In this document: in pieces, positions 1 to 11,870 of the stretch
Layout of the letters: each line of letters starts with the position of its first letter
Position numbering within the stretch: the first letter of the stretch is position 1
Assembly (NCBI RefSeq): GCF_000499845.2
Contig: NC_023755.2
Location: 7,198,847 to 7,262,846, forward strand
Length of the DNA: 64,000 bases
Direction of reading: 5' to 3'
Origin: Phaseolus vulgaris
Taxonomy: Eukaryota > Streptophyta > Magnoliopsida > Fabales > Fabaceae
Notes under the pieces: generated by a model
What the model was told of the DNA's origin: nothing
Seen by the model: the letters and a program-made list of their open reading frames with translations, nothing else
Database searches by the model: none
Translations under genes and position numbers: made by a program

Positions 1-502
1 TTAAATAAACTGCCAGAAAAAGTTTTTCTGATACTTTTATCAGAAGACCAATAGCTCTTAAATAGAATACATAAGGTCTAGTACAGGAAATTCATAATAC
101 ATGCACACTTAATTCCTAAGGGTCAATGATTCTCCCGCAGTAAATACAAAATCACACAACTATCCCTAACCTAATAACTACTCTATTTACAACTATTTAA
201 ACTCTATTCAGGTCTATTCTCAGAGACTCCAGCATAAACATTGGTTTTTGAAGTTCTACAACTCGACCCACCAAAAATTCTGAAGTCTGCATCTTCCCTG
301 AACAGTACCAGGGGTCTAAATCATTGATGGGTATTCAGCAAAAGCGAAAAAGATTAAAAATTTAAAAAGAAAAAACAAAAATTGATAATGGGGTGGAACA
401 AACAAATGGAGCAGCTATGAAGTTAAAAAGGGGCAGAATATCAATATTATTTTGAAGATCAAGTTGGAGGAAATGGAAAGAAGAAGATCGAAGTAGTCAC
501 TC

Positions 503-620
503 ACCGGAGCGCAGGGGCCACAACAACCGTATTCAGCGGAGCACCGAACGGTGTCTCTGCTCTCTTTCTCTCTCTCTAACTCTCTCTCTCTCCCCTCTCT
601 ATGTCTGTTGTCTCAGTCTC
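503..620 (-). other. Probable 5' leader exon of a gene lying left of the window
   Basis: Read on the minus strand, a purine-rich (GA)n tract at about 550-600 leads into a GC-richer block that ends at a good splice donor: CTCCG followed by GTGAGT, with the donor G at about 502. No ATG opens a long frame here. A short upstream frame starting near 628 ends within the GA tract. This is the usual look of a plant 5' untranslated exon followed by an intron that runs left. The minus strand of 1-330 holds an acceptor-like TTCAG near 325 and short open stretches, but no recognisable protein. Gene identity is unknown. By Arabidopsis gene order it could be an Enhancer-of-polycomb-like gene, but that is inference only. 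Confidence 0.4.
555..600. repeat. CT/GA microsatellite
   Basis: Imperfect (CT)n run on the plus strand, about 45 bp. It lies within the putative leader exon, where GA-rich 5' UTR tracts are common in plants. Confidence 0.8.
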
Positions 621-1970
621 AGATCCCATGCTTTTACATTCAATTATTTTTTTGTCTTCTTTTATTTGCTTCATTTCATCTTATTTTTTGTTCCATTATT
701 GTTGTTATTGTTATTTAGTTACGCATGCAATTTTGTCACATTCGTGATTGTGTTTTGTGTTCTGTGTTCTGAGATTAAAGAATAATTTTAATTAAGTTGA
801 TTACGCAACATGCACTGCACGCAGTTTGATTTATATTCTTCATTAGAAGAAAATAAAATCTGAGAAAAGAAACAAAAATAAAGAAAGGTTAAACAGAATG
901 AAAGATGTGTTTGATGATTTTAGAGAAAGTGACATCAAAAGATTTTTTTTTTCATTTTCAATAACAAATAATAAACTAAAATTAAATAACATATCATTAT
1001 AAAATTATCCATATATATCTTAGTGAAAAATAAAATATGAAAGATACAATTATCACTTTCTTATAAATAAAGAAATGTGTTCTTTTCTTCATTTCTTTAA
1101 ATTATTTTTAACTCTACATTTTCTTTCAAACAAATGGATCTAAGTGTTAAGTTTTTCAAAATTATACATTTTTAGTCCGCATTTATAAAGTTCAAGATCA
1201 TATTGATAATTCCATTATCAAGTATATCTTTATTCTTTATATGATTTACATATGTGTATTTTTGTTGCTTGTGGGGTTGGAAAAGAAAGAGACCAAATAT
1301 AAAACTATATCACTGTGAAAAGTTAAAATTTTAAATGAAAATTAAAGAACTTTTTATAAATAAAATTTAAAAAGAAAATACTTTTCTAAATAAATAAAGA
1401 AAGTGAATATCATTTATTAAAAATATGAGATAAATAAATCTTTGTTTAAAAATATAAAAAGAAAATATTATTTTGTAAAAAAAATGATATTTTTTATTAT
1501 ATCTTATGTATAGAAGTGCATACAATGACATTTATAGAAGCTATTCTTAAAAACAAAAGGATAAAAAACATCCTAGACCAATTTAACAAAGGAACAACTA
1601 GAAATACCAAATAAATAAATAAAATACAAAGAGAGAAAAGAAAATCTTATTTTCTTTTATTCAAATATATACTAATATATTCTAATAGCTTCTTCAAACT
1701 CAGTGGAAAGATATGAGAAATGTCTATTATATTGAGTTTGTCTTTGAGTAGAAGAAATTTGGTTGAAGAAAGAGGCTATATCACCAAATTCATCCATTGA
1801 TGCAAGGTTGGAATATGATAGATTTGAAGTTATTTGGAGAGAACTTTGTCATGAAAAAAAATATCTAGTTTCATATGTTTTTTTGTGACCGTGAAAAACA
1901 AAAGTATGAGAAAATGGCTACTAACTCTTACTATCACAAAGTAGGAAAAAAAGTAGAAAAGGGAACATAT
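621..1970. other. AT-rich intergenic sequence
   Basis: Strongly AT-rich with many short A and T runs. I see no open frame of substance, no transposon protein motif and no structured repeat. It probably includes the promoter of the leftward gene. Confidence 0.6.
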
Positions 1971-1975
1971 TAATT

Positions 1976-2177
1976 GTGAGGTTTGCATCCACTTATATAC
2001 AATGAAATGTCTTCATCTCTAGTCGATGTGGGATCTCCAACACACCTCGATACCATATTACCAAGTAGACTTTAAGCCTAACTCAACCCCATAAAACCGG
2101 CTCATAAGGTGAGGTTTGCACCCACTTATATACAATGAAATATCCTCATCTCTAGTCGATGTGGGATCTCCAACACA
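1976..2177 (-). mobile_element. TRIM-like element, LTR-PBS-LTR remnant
   Basis: Two near-identical blocks of about 68 bp (1976-2042 and about 2110-2177) each end, on the plus strand, in a block containing GTCGATGTGGGATCTCCAAC. Between them is a sequence whose minus strand reads TGGTATCGAGG, close to the initiator-Met tRNA primer-binding site TGGTATCAGAGC. Read on the minus strand the unit begins TGTTGGAGATCCCACATCG, contains TATATAAG like a promoter, and is followed by the primer site. That layout is LTR, PBS, LTR with almost no internal region, as in terminal-repeat retrotransposons in miniature. The left copy is truncated. Relatives occur at 13.2-13.5, 40.8, 50.2, 51.0, 54.5 and 55.6 kb. 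Confidence 0.6.
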
Positions 2178-2219
2178 TATAGTAGTGAGAGAGAGAGAGA
2201 GTTTTCCAACAACAACAAA

Positions 2220-3720
2220 TTTCATAAGAAGACCGTGAGAGATAGTGCCTTTAAGGTACCGAAAAATTCTCTTGAGTTGTTATGAATTGATAAACTTTGA
2301 TTGCAAAGCTAATTTCAGGTTTAACAAGAGTATTATATTTTAAAACACCAACCACACATCTATAAAATAGGATCGGAAAACAAATTCATGATTGTTTTAG
2401 ACAACATGCAAGAAGAAGCCATAGGAAAAGAAATAGAGTGAGCTTGAGCCAGGTTGACCTTGTGAAGTTCACAAAATGTACTTACTTTAAGTCATGATAA
2501 AAGAATGATTAGGTAACTACTTGATTTTAATACCCAAGAAATAGTCTAAGTGCCTAAGTTGGTTAAAAGAAAATTAGAATTAAGGTGGTTAAAAGAAAAA
2601 TTAGAATTAAAATGACTTGTAACTTGTTGAATAAGAGACAATAAACAATCAATAATGATAATATCATTCATGTATACTAGAATACAAATAATGTGAGATT
2701 AATGTCTATAGAGAAAAAAAAGATCACATTTGCTTGATGTAAACCCAAATCAAAGAGAAGTATATTTGATTTGAATATAAGGAGGAAATTCAAAGAATAT
2801 ATTTGTCTTAAGCAAAAGTACTAACAATTAATACATTTTTAGTAATAGAGAAAACATGAAGAATAATATTTAATCTAAAACAAATATATGAGTTAAAATG
2901 AGAGAAAAATGAGAAATAACCAAATCCACGAATTTGAAAACCTTGTTTATTTCTAATAAATTATTTATGTGGTTTCTAAAAATGATCAAGTTGTATATGA
3001 CTTCCCTAGTAAAATGAAAAGCAGAATCAAGATTCCATGTGGAACTTACACCACCTTGAGAAGATGTGTTGATAATCATAGTGTTGGGAATATCTTGATT
3101 TAAATGAGGATTCACTCAAGTGTCGAGTGGATTGAGAAGAAGTGAACTAGACAAGTTACACTGTGGAAGGATCATAGAAAAGAAGAGACTCATGCAATTG
3201 ATAAATGACATCAATTTGTAAAAGCAAATGTAGCTAGTGTGACCATATTTTAAACAAATTTAGCATTGGAAGTTTACAAAATATCCATTATGGCCTCAAG
3301 CACTATTGTGGCTACCATAAATGACGCCACCACAACCTCTTCCCCCACATTTGTTACCGATATGAGCACAACCATTAGTAGAAATTAGATCAAAGATTTG
3401 GAGAGGTCTGAATATAGTGAAGAGCAAGAAATAAGGTTTTCTATTAAATTAAAGAGCTTGAGACTCATGAGTAAGAAGCAGTGCCTCCATTTAAACATCT
3501 AAAAGGATTGGTGCATATTCAGGTGGTAAGCCTTCCATCAACATGCTCTTCAAGCATAACATGTTTACCCACACCTACAAGTTCATCAACAATGAATTTA
3601 ATATGAGTAACAAAATATCGCATCATCTTATCGCTAAGCAACATAGAGCAAAAATTAGTGCAAAGATAATAAGTGTGCATTCTTATCTAAAAATGAAAAT
3701 ACTCATGAAATGTAGTGCCA
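2220..3720 (-). pseudogene. Degraded Ty1/Copia gag-pol fragment
   Basis: The minus strand carries recognisable but broken Copia polyprotein pieces in the expected order. Near 3400-3720 is gag-like sequence including a LTHESQAL stretch. Near 3230-3270 is a zinc-knuckle remnant (CxxCxKYGHxxxxC type). Near 3000-3060 is a protease-like STWNLDSA block. Near 2750-2960 comes the segment that normally precedes integrase (HVFSITKN type). Near 2290-2480 is a late reverse-transcriptase block (HKVNLAQAHSISFPMASS). Stops and frameshifts interrupt every part. Most of integrase and early RT, between about 2560 and 2750, is missing. No LTRs of its own were found. The TRIM-like element at 1976-2177 lies at its 3' end. 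Confidence 0.7.
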
Positions 3721-6100
3721 AACTTAGGAGTGTTAAAGTGGATCGGTTGTCAACCTGTCGTTATTTAAGTGGGACAGGTCAATCTTTTCAACTTACCCAT
3801 TCCTATTGGCCTAACCCGCCAACACCAAGACAATAGGTGAGGTGGGACGGGCCTGCCCTCCTTTATTTTTTTTATACTTTTAAATATGATTTTCATACTT
3901 TTGGAATCAAAATTGATAGTTATCAATATTTTATATAAATTTTTATTTACATTAATTTTTTTATATTATTATATTTATTAAATTATTATTAGTATTTACT
4001 TTATTTTGTTAAGCATTAAACCTTTTTCTATTAGAATATTAAAGATTTAATTCAATTTTATCGTTCTTTCTTATATTTTTATTGTTCAAAAAGTGATATT
4101 AATGACTATAACAAAATAAATAGACTAAAAAAAAATAAAATTAGAAAATAACATGTCAACTCATTTTATAATAAGGCAAATTATCAATTTCAATCCATAT
4201 AAAAATAACTAAGTTCAATAATATCGATCCAATCCAAATAAAAATAATTCGATCTTGAACTTACCAAAAGTTGATATACAAAATTCACGTAATCTTAGTT
4301 AAAAAGGTATAGTGGAGGAATAATAAGATTAGTAACAAAATGCTAAAATCATGTGATTTAATAATATGTTGAACTTGTTGACGCCAACGAAGATAATTAG
4401 AGTCATAACTTTATTTTGAACACAAGTAAGAAAATAAGTCGGCATAGAAGTGTAGCCGTCTTAGAAAAATATATCTCATACTTTTTATTATTTCTTGTGT
4501 TCACAAATAAATACAAATTAAGTATTATAAAAGTTACCCTTGAAAACAAAAATTCCAAAAACACCCTAAACCAATTCATCACAAAGAACAGTTGAAAACA
4601 ACAAAACAAAGAGATATGAAAAAGAAATGAAAGAGAAAAAAATCTTATCTTCTTTTATTCTGAAATATGCTAATATATTCTAATAATAAATAAAGTAAAC
4701 AAGAGATGTAAATGTTGTTTTACTAAAAATAGATGGGAAGTAGTAGCCAGTTTTAAAAGTAAAAGAAGAGCTTTTGAATTAAGACTATTTGCATTATTTT
4801 ATGTAAAAGATAAGTGTTTTTTTTTTAATTTTCTGATAATTAATTTAGTTTGACGATAACTATATAAAATAATTAAAAACTAAGTGAAAAATATAAAATG
4901 AATTAGCAAAAAAGTAATGTTATCTAACATTTAAAAAAGATAAATGTAGAAATGAATCCTTAAAAAAATGAAAGGAGTGGCTTACACGTGATATGTTTAA
5001 TTTTACATGTGAGTATTAAATTTAGACAGTGTTATACAGATCCAATGCATCTTCAAACCGACACAAAAATTATTCATTTCGATTATATTTCCATTAAATA
5101 AAAAGTCACCTTCATCATGTAAATTAAGTTAGCTTAAAGTTTTATATCAATTAATCAAACTCAACCATCCAAGTAATATCTTATAAATCTTAAATAAGAA
5201 AATTATTATTGTTTAATCAAATATTCGAAAACCAATCTCCTAGAATAGTAGAAATCTTTATTATTATTATTATTATTATTACAATAGACACAACTAGAAA
5301 TTAAAGTCAAATCAGTGCATTTTCATCCTCTTTCGGAGCTTGTAAATTTGAACTTTTGTTTTGGGAATGAGAAAATGAGAGGTCCCACACCACGTGAGTT
5401 CTATAATTCACTCAACTCGAGTCTGAATAAAGTTTAGTTCTTAAATCAGTCTCCAATTATTTAAAACATTTTAAGTGGGTCTCTAAATGAAACGAAATTA
5501 ATTAAATTTAGATTATGCAGCTAATATAAATGATAATTTGGACCATTGTTGAACTTACTGTTTTAATCTATAAGAGTGGTCTGAATAAAAGAAACTGAGA
5601 ATTTGAATAAGAAAAGCATCATACTACATCTTATGATCCATATTCTATGAATTTGAATCACCTAATAAGTAGATCATGAAAAAATGAATCCATCATTAAC
5701 TTGTGTTTTAGGTCAAAGTCCAAGGATTAGATTTTTTGAAGAATAAATGTGATGAAATAGTACAGATGGAGGGTGAAATATTTAGAAATGAGGTTATTGA
5801 TGATATGATACACAAGTCTAAAATGGATGGTGATGAAAAAGCATTTACCAAATGAGAAATTTTATTAGGTGTATTTACAAAGGAGCAAAAGTGAGTGTAG
5901 TAGTCCTTGGTAACCCTGAAAGAGAGCATCTTCAAATGTAAACAAGGATACACAGACACAGATCCATGTCAACCTGAAGGAGCAAATGAGCAATGAGGAA
6001 AAGGCCTAGAAATCAAGGATTTTTTGCACTTCTTAATACCTTACTACTACATATATGGAATGTGGTTAAGTAACTATGCTAACTTTGGTTAATTTAACCA
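3721..6100. other. AT-rich intergenic sequence, with TTA microsatellite
   Basis: No credible gene. A (TTA)n microsatellite lies at about 5258-5280. The right part (about 5990-6250) should include the 3' UTR of the J-domain gene, which is transcribed leftward. Short open frames here lack family resemblance and look accidental. Confidence 0.6.
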
Positions 6101-6254
6101 CCATCTTTCATTCACAAGGTACCTTTTTTCACTGTTGTTGCTAGCCAATCCTTCTTGCTACATCTCACCAATGGCATCACAATTTTCTTCAACATAATGT
6201 TTACTCCTTTCAATCCCTTGGGGACATGCAATGAACAATGAACTTTCTTGGGCT

Positions 6255-9200
6255 TCAGCATGATGTTCTTCGCCATTGCTTCTTCCCTTTCTTTTGATGC
6301 AATTTGAATGGACTCCAACTCTTCCTGCGTTTGGAGGACTCACAAAAGAGACCAGATGCCAGAGCCTGCTCAAGCCACAGGTCAAATGCCTCTTCATCTT
6401 CATCCATCATTTCGGCATCAAAATCCCTTGGGAATCTACTTGAGTTGCTTCTCTGGTTTTTCTCCAAGCCAACCATGTTTACATGGAAACTGGGTCTATG
6501 GGTATTTGGCCTGCAAGCCATTCCCTGCAAGACATAAAGTGGAGTAAAAATCAATTCTTTTCAACACGGAAAGGTTTTTGTTGCCACAAGTCCAACAAAG
6601 GGACCAAATACAAGGGACCCAATAAATCTTCATTGTCAAAAACTCAAGATAAGGGTTCTTAATAAGCTGATCTGGAATTCTGTAATTCAGTTACCAAAAA
6701 TGCAATATCAGTTTGAATACATCAAAGAACTTAAGATGAAATCCTATATTGCACGTTTCACCTTTTTATTGCCAAGATGTTCTGAGTTTTGACTCTCTAA
6801 TTTTGAAACTTTAGATTAACCACTAAATCGAGTAAATAATAATAAAAAATGCTGTCTTTAATGTTATACTGACCTGACATATAGCCCATTCTGACACATC
6901 AAAAATTTTGCTTTCAGCACAAACAAAAGCACGTGGAATCTCCACCTACGAAAACAATATCAATATCATGATTCAGAAAAATGCAAACAATCTAACATTA
7001 ATTTAACATAATTATTTGCCATGACCAATCTACCTTTTGAGGCCTGTCAAAAACCAAAGACCCTTTATATTCAACCCATCCATCTCCATCCTTGGCTTGA
7101 TGAAACTGACAGCAGTCCTGTTTCCAGAGAAGTGGCAAAATTTAGAAGACAGTAAGAATTCAATAGAGAGAAATAGAAAAACATGTAATTTTATAAATAA
7201 GGGAAAAAAATCTGACCTGACACCATCTCGCTTTGGCCTTACTCCTGTTGGTACATACCCAAATATGTGAATTCCCACACTTGGTGCACTGTATTCGTCT
7301 GGACTCTTCGGAACGATAATCAGCATTATCCTAAGGAGAACACAGCACATGTATCATCACTATTTTTATAAGAAACACTGCATTTATCATATATCTTATT
7401 TAATGTCTTCATTCTTTCCTATTTTATATCGCGAAATTGGTTACAGTCCTTAAGTGAACTCTTAACATTTGAAAAGTTGACAGCAGATAGAAGAAACTAG
7501 AATTTTCAACTTTAAAAAGCAGAAGCCACTGTCATAACATTATGGTTTACAATATTATAGGGGTAAAAATTCAAATTCTAAGAGATGTGAAAAACAAATG
7601 TTTATAAAACCAGGTCAGTTATGGAACTGGTCAAGAAACTGATTTAAAATTCAAACGTTAAAACATCATATCAAGTATTTTTCACTAACCCACTGTGAAC
7701 AAGTTTTTTAAGGCCGATTCTGGGGTTTATTTAAGAACCAGATCATTAGTTTTCTGGTCAAAACAACCAGGCCTTTTATCAAAACAATGCAAAACATTAA
7801 TTTCACTCAATAAGGTAGTAGATGTGAGAAGGTGGAGACTCTTGTCCAACAGAGATTCTTGATTTCAAAAATCAAAACAACAATTTATAAAATGTAGGGA
7901 CTGTACATATATATACGCAGAACCTGAGAAGATAGGTTAGTCATTTACAAGAATATCATATTACCATATTTACCTGATATGAACTACTATGAGATCTCTG
8001 GCAGACACTTTTAGCCATGGTTTCTTCTTTTCTTAATTTCTCATCATAATCTCGCTTCTTCACGGAGTCAGAAAGAACCTGGAGTTTCAAATAACTAATT
8101 CATGAGAGGAACCAATGCGAGCAAAAGTTATATTTTCTACACATTATGAATCAACTAAGCATTAAATGTTTGTTTATATCAACTATAAGAGAAGCTCTGC
8201 AGTATACTTCAAACTTTACCTCATATGCACATTGAAGCTTCTTAAATGACTCACTTGCCAAAGAACTGCCCATATTTTTATCAGGATGCACAAGCATAGC
8301 CTACACATGGGAATATTCCATATGAAACATCAGATGATCAGCAGCACATAAGAGAGTCCTTTTAACCTTTCATTTACAAATGACGTTTTAACTACTAGTT
8401 ACAAATAACCCTCATCATTTTGTTTCTGATTTCAAAATTTTGAGAAGTAAATGCTGAAAACAGAAAACAAAATGACGACAGTGACATTTTTTGTAATTAA
8501 TAAATGAAAACAGAAGACAAACCAAGCACTTATAAAGTAAGCTAGTAAACACAATATAATTTATGTCCAAATGTGATTTCCTATACATAATAACACATAC
8601 TGCTTCAACACATAACAGCAGCTTAAATAATTTTTTTGATAATTAATAAAAAAAATAGACAAAGAAAAATAAAACTAAACAAATACCTTTTTTCTGTATT
8701 CCTTTTTCAAAACTGCTGCATCAATCTTCTTGTGCCGGCTAAATCCAAGGGCATCATAATGATTCAGACTCTTCAATATCCTTTTCATTTCATCATTTGA
8801 GCTTGTTGTTTCTTGTTCTCTGACAATTTTGTTAACAGAAAGTTCTTTCTTGTTATCAACAACTGCTGTGGTAAGAGCAGGTTTACTGGATGATTTACAT
8901 GAATGCAAATTCTCAGGTTCATCAGTAGGGATAGGATATTCACACTCTTCAGAGAAGTCATCTTCCACAACTGTTTCTGATTGCTTATGCTCTTCAGAAT
9001 GCGAGCTTTCACTCACATTATCAAACCATTGGAGAAGAAAATTCAAAATGTCATTCGAGAGGAAGGCAAGGTTTAGAGCAAGAAAAACACCCAGCCATCC
9101 AACTCGTACTTGAACACAATATATAGCATATATAGTTCCGACTAATACCACCAAACGTGCATGATTCAGGGAGAATAAATAACCTGCAAGTGTATAATTG

Positions 9201-11106
9201 AAAACAAATTTTCAGGATTGCAAAGGTAAAATATTCAACAACAATGGAAGTCCTGCATTGCCCTTAAAAGAATGTCAACTGAAGTGAGTAATAATAGCCA
9301 ACAACACAGTTCAGAGTCAAGCAGATGGTAAAAATAAGGCCAAGCCTTTTGAATAGGGGGAAATTAATCATTCGACTAAAGAAAATATGACAATTGATAG
9401 GGATCATAAACAGAACTAAAAGATACTTCCTTCAGTATGAAGAGATTGATAGCAGTGTATACATTACAAAAAAAGTGTTTTCCTCTTTTATTCAGGTTCT
9501 TAGGAGAATGTAAGTGCAATGCTAAAAGCAAGAAGAATACCATACCTCCAACTATGAGTAACGTTCCAGTTATCCAGAAGTTAGCATACATCCACAAAAT
9601 AAGGATGGCAAAAAGGCCGACAATAAAAAGCCCAGGAGTATATCCTAAGTATTGGACAGCAACTCCAGCAACACCCTGAAGCATTCAATCGAACTATGAG
9701 AAGCAATGTATAAATTATTGGTTACTAAATTGAACCGAGCAAACCAAATACAGAACAACTACAACTCCAAATTTAAGGTGGCAAAACCAATGTCAATATG
9801 CTAACAGAACCAAGAGACTGAACAATGCCATTTACATACTTGCTATTAAAAGGCACCTTTTTGTATAAATAAATGTTTTTAAATGAATTCAAATAAAGGT
9901 AAAAAGGGTTAGTAATTGAGAAATATGATGTTAGATGGACACAATGATTGATCATCATGCTTAGCTCCTTATGCCAGGAAAATGTATAAACCCCTTTCAT
10001 CCATAATAATGTTTCTATTTCTGTCATTATATGCAAGTTCTACAAAAGACTCAATATTGGTAAAAAGCAATGCCATCAATGCGTTCCTCCACAGAAGAAA
10101 CTAAAATCAATGCAACCAAATAATTCTGAATTAGTTGACGTTAACATCTAGACAACCACCTGTAGTTCACTTTTTGAGAATATTGTTTTAATAAAAATCA
10201 CCACCACCTAAAGCTTGAAACCTAATTCTATCATAAAATTCTTATAGAGCATTCCGACATTTTATGAATGACTACTAAAATACAATAGTGAGCTCCTTCT
10301 ACCAAGCTATATTTTACAATACGACCAATAAGGCAAATGTAAAAAGCCATTCAATCATACCACTAAATGATAAGCTAACTGCCAGTACTCTAAAACTGCT
10401 ATCCAACTGAAGTAGGTATAACAAAAACACAAAGAACAAATAAGGGCAAATTACACTTACACCCCCTAAGTTGTAGCAAAATTTCACTTGATATTCCACC
10501 CTCTTTTGACCTTACACAAGCCCCCTAAATTTATAAAAGAATGCAACTCCATATGCCTACTGCTAGTACAGAATCTCCCTTAACTTCTTATGCAGTTAGA
10601 CAGATCAGGGAAGATCAAAGCACTGCTAAAAAATGAAAGGGGTATCAAGTATAATTTCATTAAACCTCAACATATGTTAGTGTAATTTGCCCCAAAAATA
10701 AATAGCTAGATAACAGACTGACGCGCAGATCAGAAACCCATAACTGAAAGAATGAAGATTTAGACAAGTTGAGACAAAGACATACCATACTAACAAGCAC
10801 GTATACAAGGCAATACATCGAAGTCAGACTAAGAAAGCAGCTCCACATTATAAGCAGAAGCATCACAGGACCAAACCTAATGAAGGACTGAAAGCCTCTC
10901 AGAGCAGAGTCCTTCCAGAAAATCAATGACAACCTAAGTAAACTCCCAAATCTGCAGCAACCCCGGCACACCATAGGCCAATGCCGTTCAAAGAACATAG
11001 CAATCCTGTCACGGCAACAAGTCACCACGGTTCGAGCACGCCAGCCGGTGTCCTTCTGCGACCGAAACCATTGCCAACACTGCTTGAACAACCCTATATC
11101 CTCCAT
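6255..11106 (-). CDS. DNAJC14-like membrane J-domain protein with Jiv90 domain
   Basis: Predicted 557-aa multi-pass membrane co-chaperone, probably in the ER. Exons on the minus strand: 11106-10786, 9675-9546, 9183-8687, 8300-8220, 8078-7974, 7330-7217, 7117-7034, 6945-6874, 6524-6255. All introns are GT..AG and phases close. The first ATG (11106) is preceded in frame by a stop. Exons 1-3 carry three or four hydrophobic segments (about residues 75-105, 115-145, 160-190), then an acidic linker. The J domain (about 290-355) has the Hsp70-stimulating HPD motif at 321-323, read from VHPDKN in exon 4. Exons 6-8 encode a Jiv90-type domain with a CTKCGNSH zinc-like pair, RWCQDCC and a conserved SEWAICQGM ending. 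The C-terminus is acidic, then basic. In animals this family binds Hsp70 and affects membrane-protein export; the plant role is not settled. Its neighbour order resembles Arabidopsis At1g16680/At1g79030. Confidence 0.93.
10444..10693. mobile_element. Short inverted-repeat element (MITE) in intron 1 of the J-domain gene
   Basis: The left end reads GGGCAAATTACACTTAC. The right end, on the opposite strand, reads GGGGCAAATTACACTAAC, giving near-perfect terminal inverted repeats of about 17 bp around 250 bp of non-coding DNA. Flanks are A-rich (aacaaataa on the left, aaaaataaa on the right), so a target duplication is possible but imperfect. It lies wholly inside the 1110-bp first intron and does not touch a splice site. 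The superfamily is not determined; the 9-bp-like flanks would fit a Mutator-type origin. Confidence 0.5.
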
Positions 11107-11870
11107 CACCAAGGCCTCTCAAAATCCCCAGAATCTTGGTGAAACCTTACTCCTACGACTACAACTGGTACCTCATCTCATCATTCCAAACAAAATAACA
11201 AATTGCTGATGCTACTGATTCCCATCACCATCGATCCAATGCCTCATATATCCAAACCTTTTTTACTCTAAATCATCAATGCCATCCATAAACAAACCAC
11301 CACCTTGATCTACAAAAATTCAAATAAATAAAATAAATAAGGCTTGCTACTCCAACTCCCTACATAAATCCACCAAATTCACGGGTTTCACAAGACCAAT
11401 GGCTCCTCATCCAAAAAGGGAAGGAAGAAAAAACACAAACCCCACTACTGATAAGATCAAAAGAGAACATTGTGCGTGTCCATGAGAGCACTAAATACAA
11501 TCACGTTCAAAAGGGGGTAAATTGCTTCCGAAATAAGCTTCCCAAAAGCAACCACTGTTCACAGAAGCCCCACACAAACATAAAAACACAAAGTAATACA
11601 CAGTCGAATAAGAAGATAAAACCCTCTCTTTTTGACAAACACAATGCGACCCCTTTCCCTTTTCCACGCCCCACTTGAACTCCAGCGCTATCAACCTCGA
11701 CCCTTTTCCGGGTTCAAGACCTAGCGCTGCAGAATGGGGCGAAAACCGCTGAAAGAAAAGAACTTGAAAGTGACCCAGAAGCCAGGGTAGCCCTAAGAGA
11801 AAAGGGTATGAGCCATTCAAGGAGAAGATCCAAGTTGAGACTTTGTAACACCGACAGAGAATGAGGAAAA
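11107..11870 (-). promoter_or_regulatory. Leader and promoter region of the J-domain gene
   Basis: No credible coding exon lies upstream of the ATG at 11106. The longest minus-strand frame here (11491-11820) opens only from TTG and shows no family resemblance. The stretch is less AT-rich than true intergenic DNA, as expected of a long 5' leader. The transcription start cannot be fixed by eye. Purine- and pyrimidine-rich tracts at 11860-11900 and 12055-12082 lie just beyond it. Confidence 0.4.

Noticed and set aside
3543..3836. 97-codon plus-strand frame
   Set aside because: It lies antisense to the decayed Copia gag and has no protein features.
6112..6547. Overlapping small frames on both strands around the last J-domain exon
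   Set aside because: Only the frame ending at 6255 continues the spliced J-domain protein; the rest are shadows.
11491..11820. 109-codon minus-strand frame upstream of the J-domain gene
   Set aside because: It opens only from a TTG, shows no family resemblance, and sits where the 5' leader and promoter are expected.
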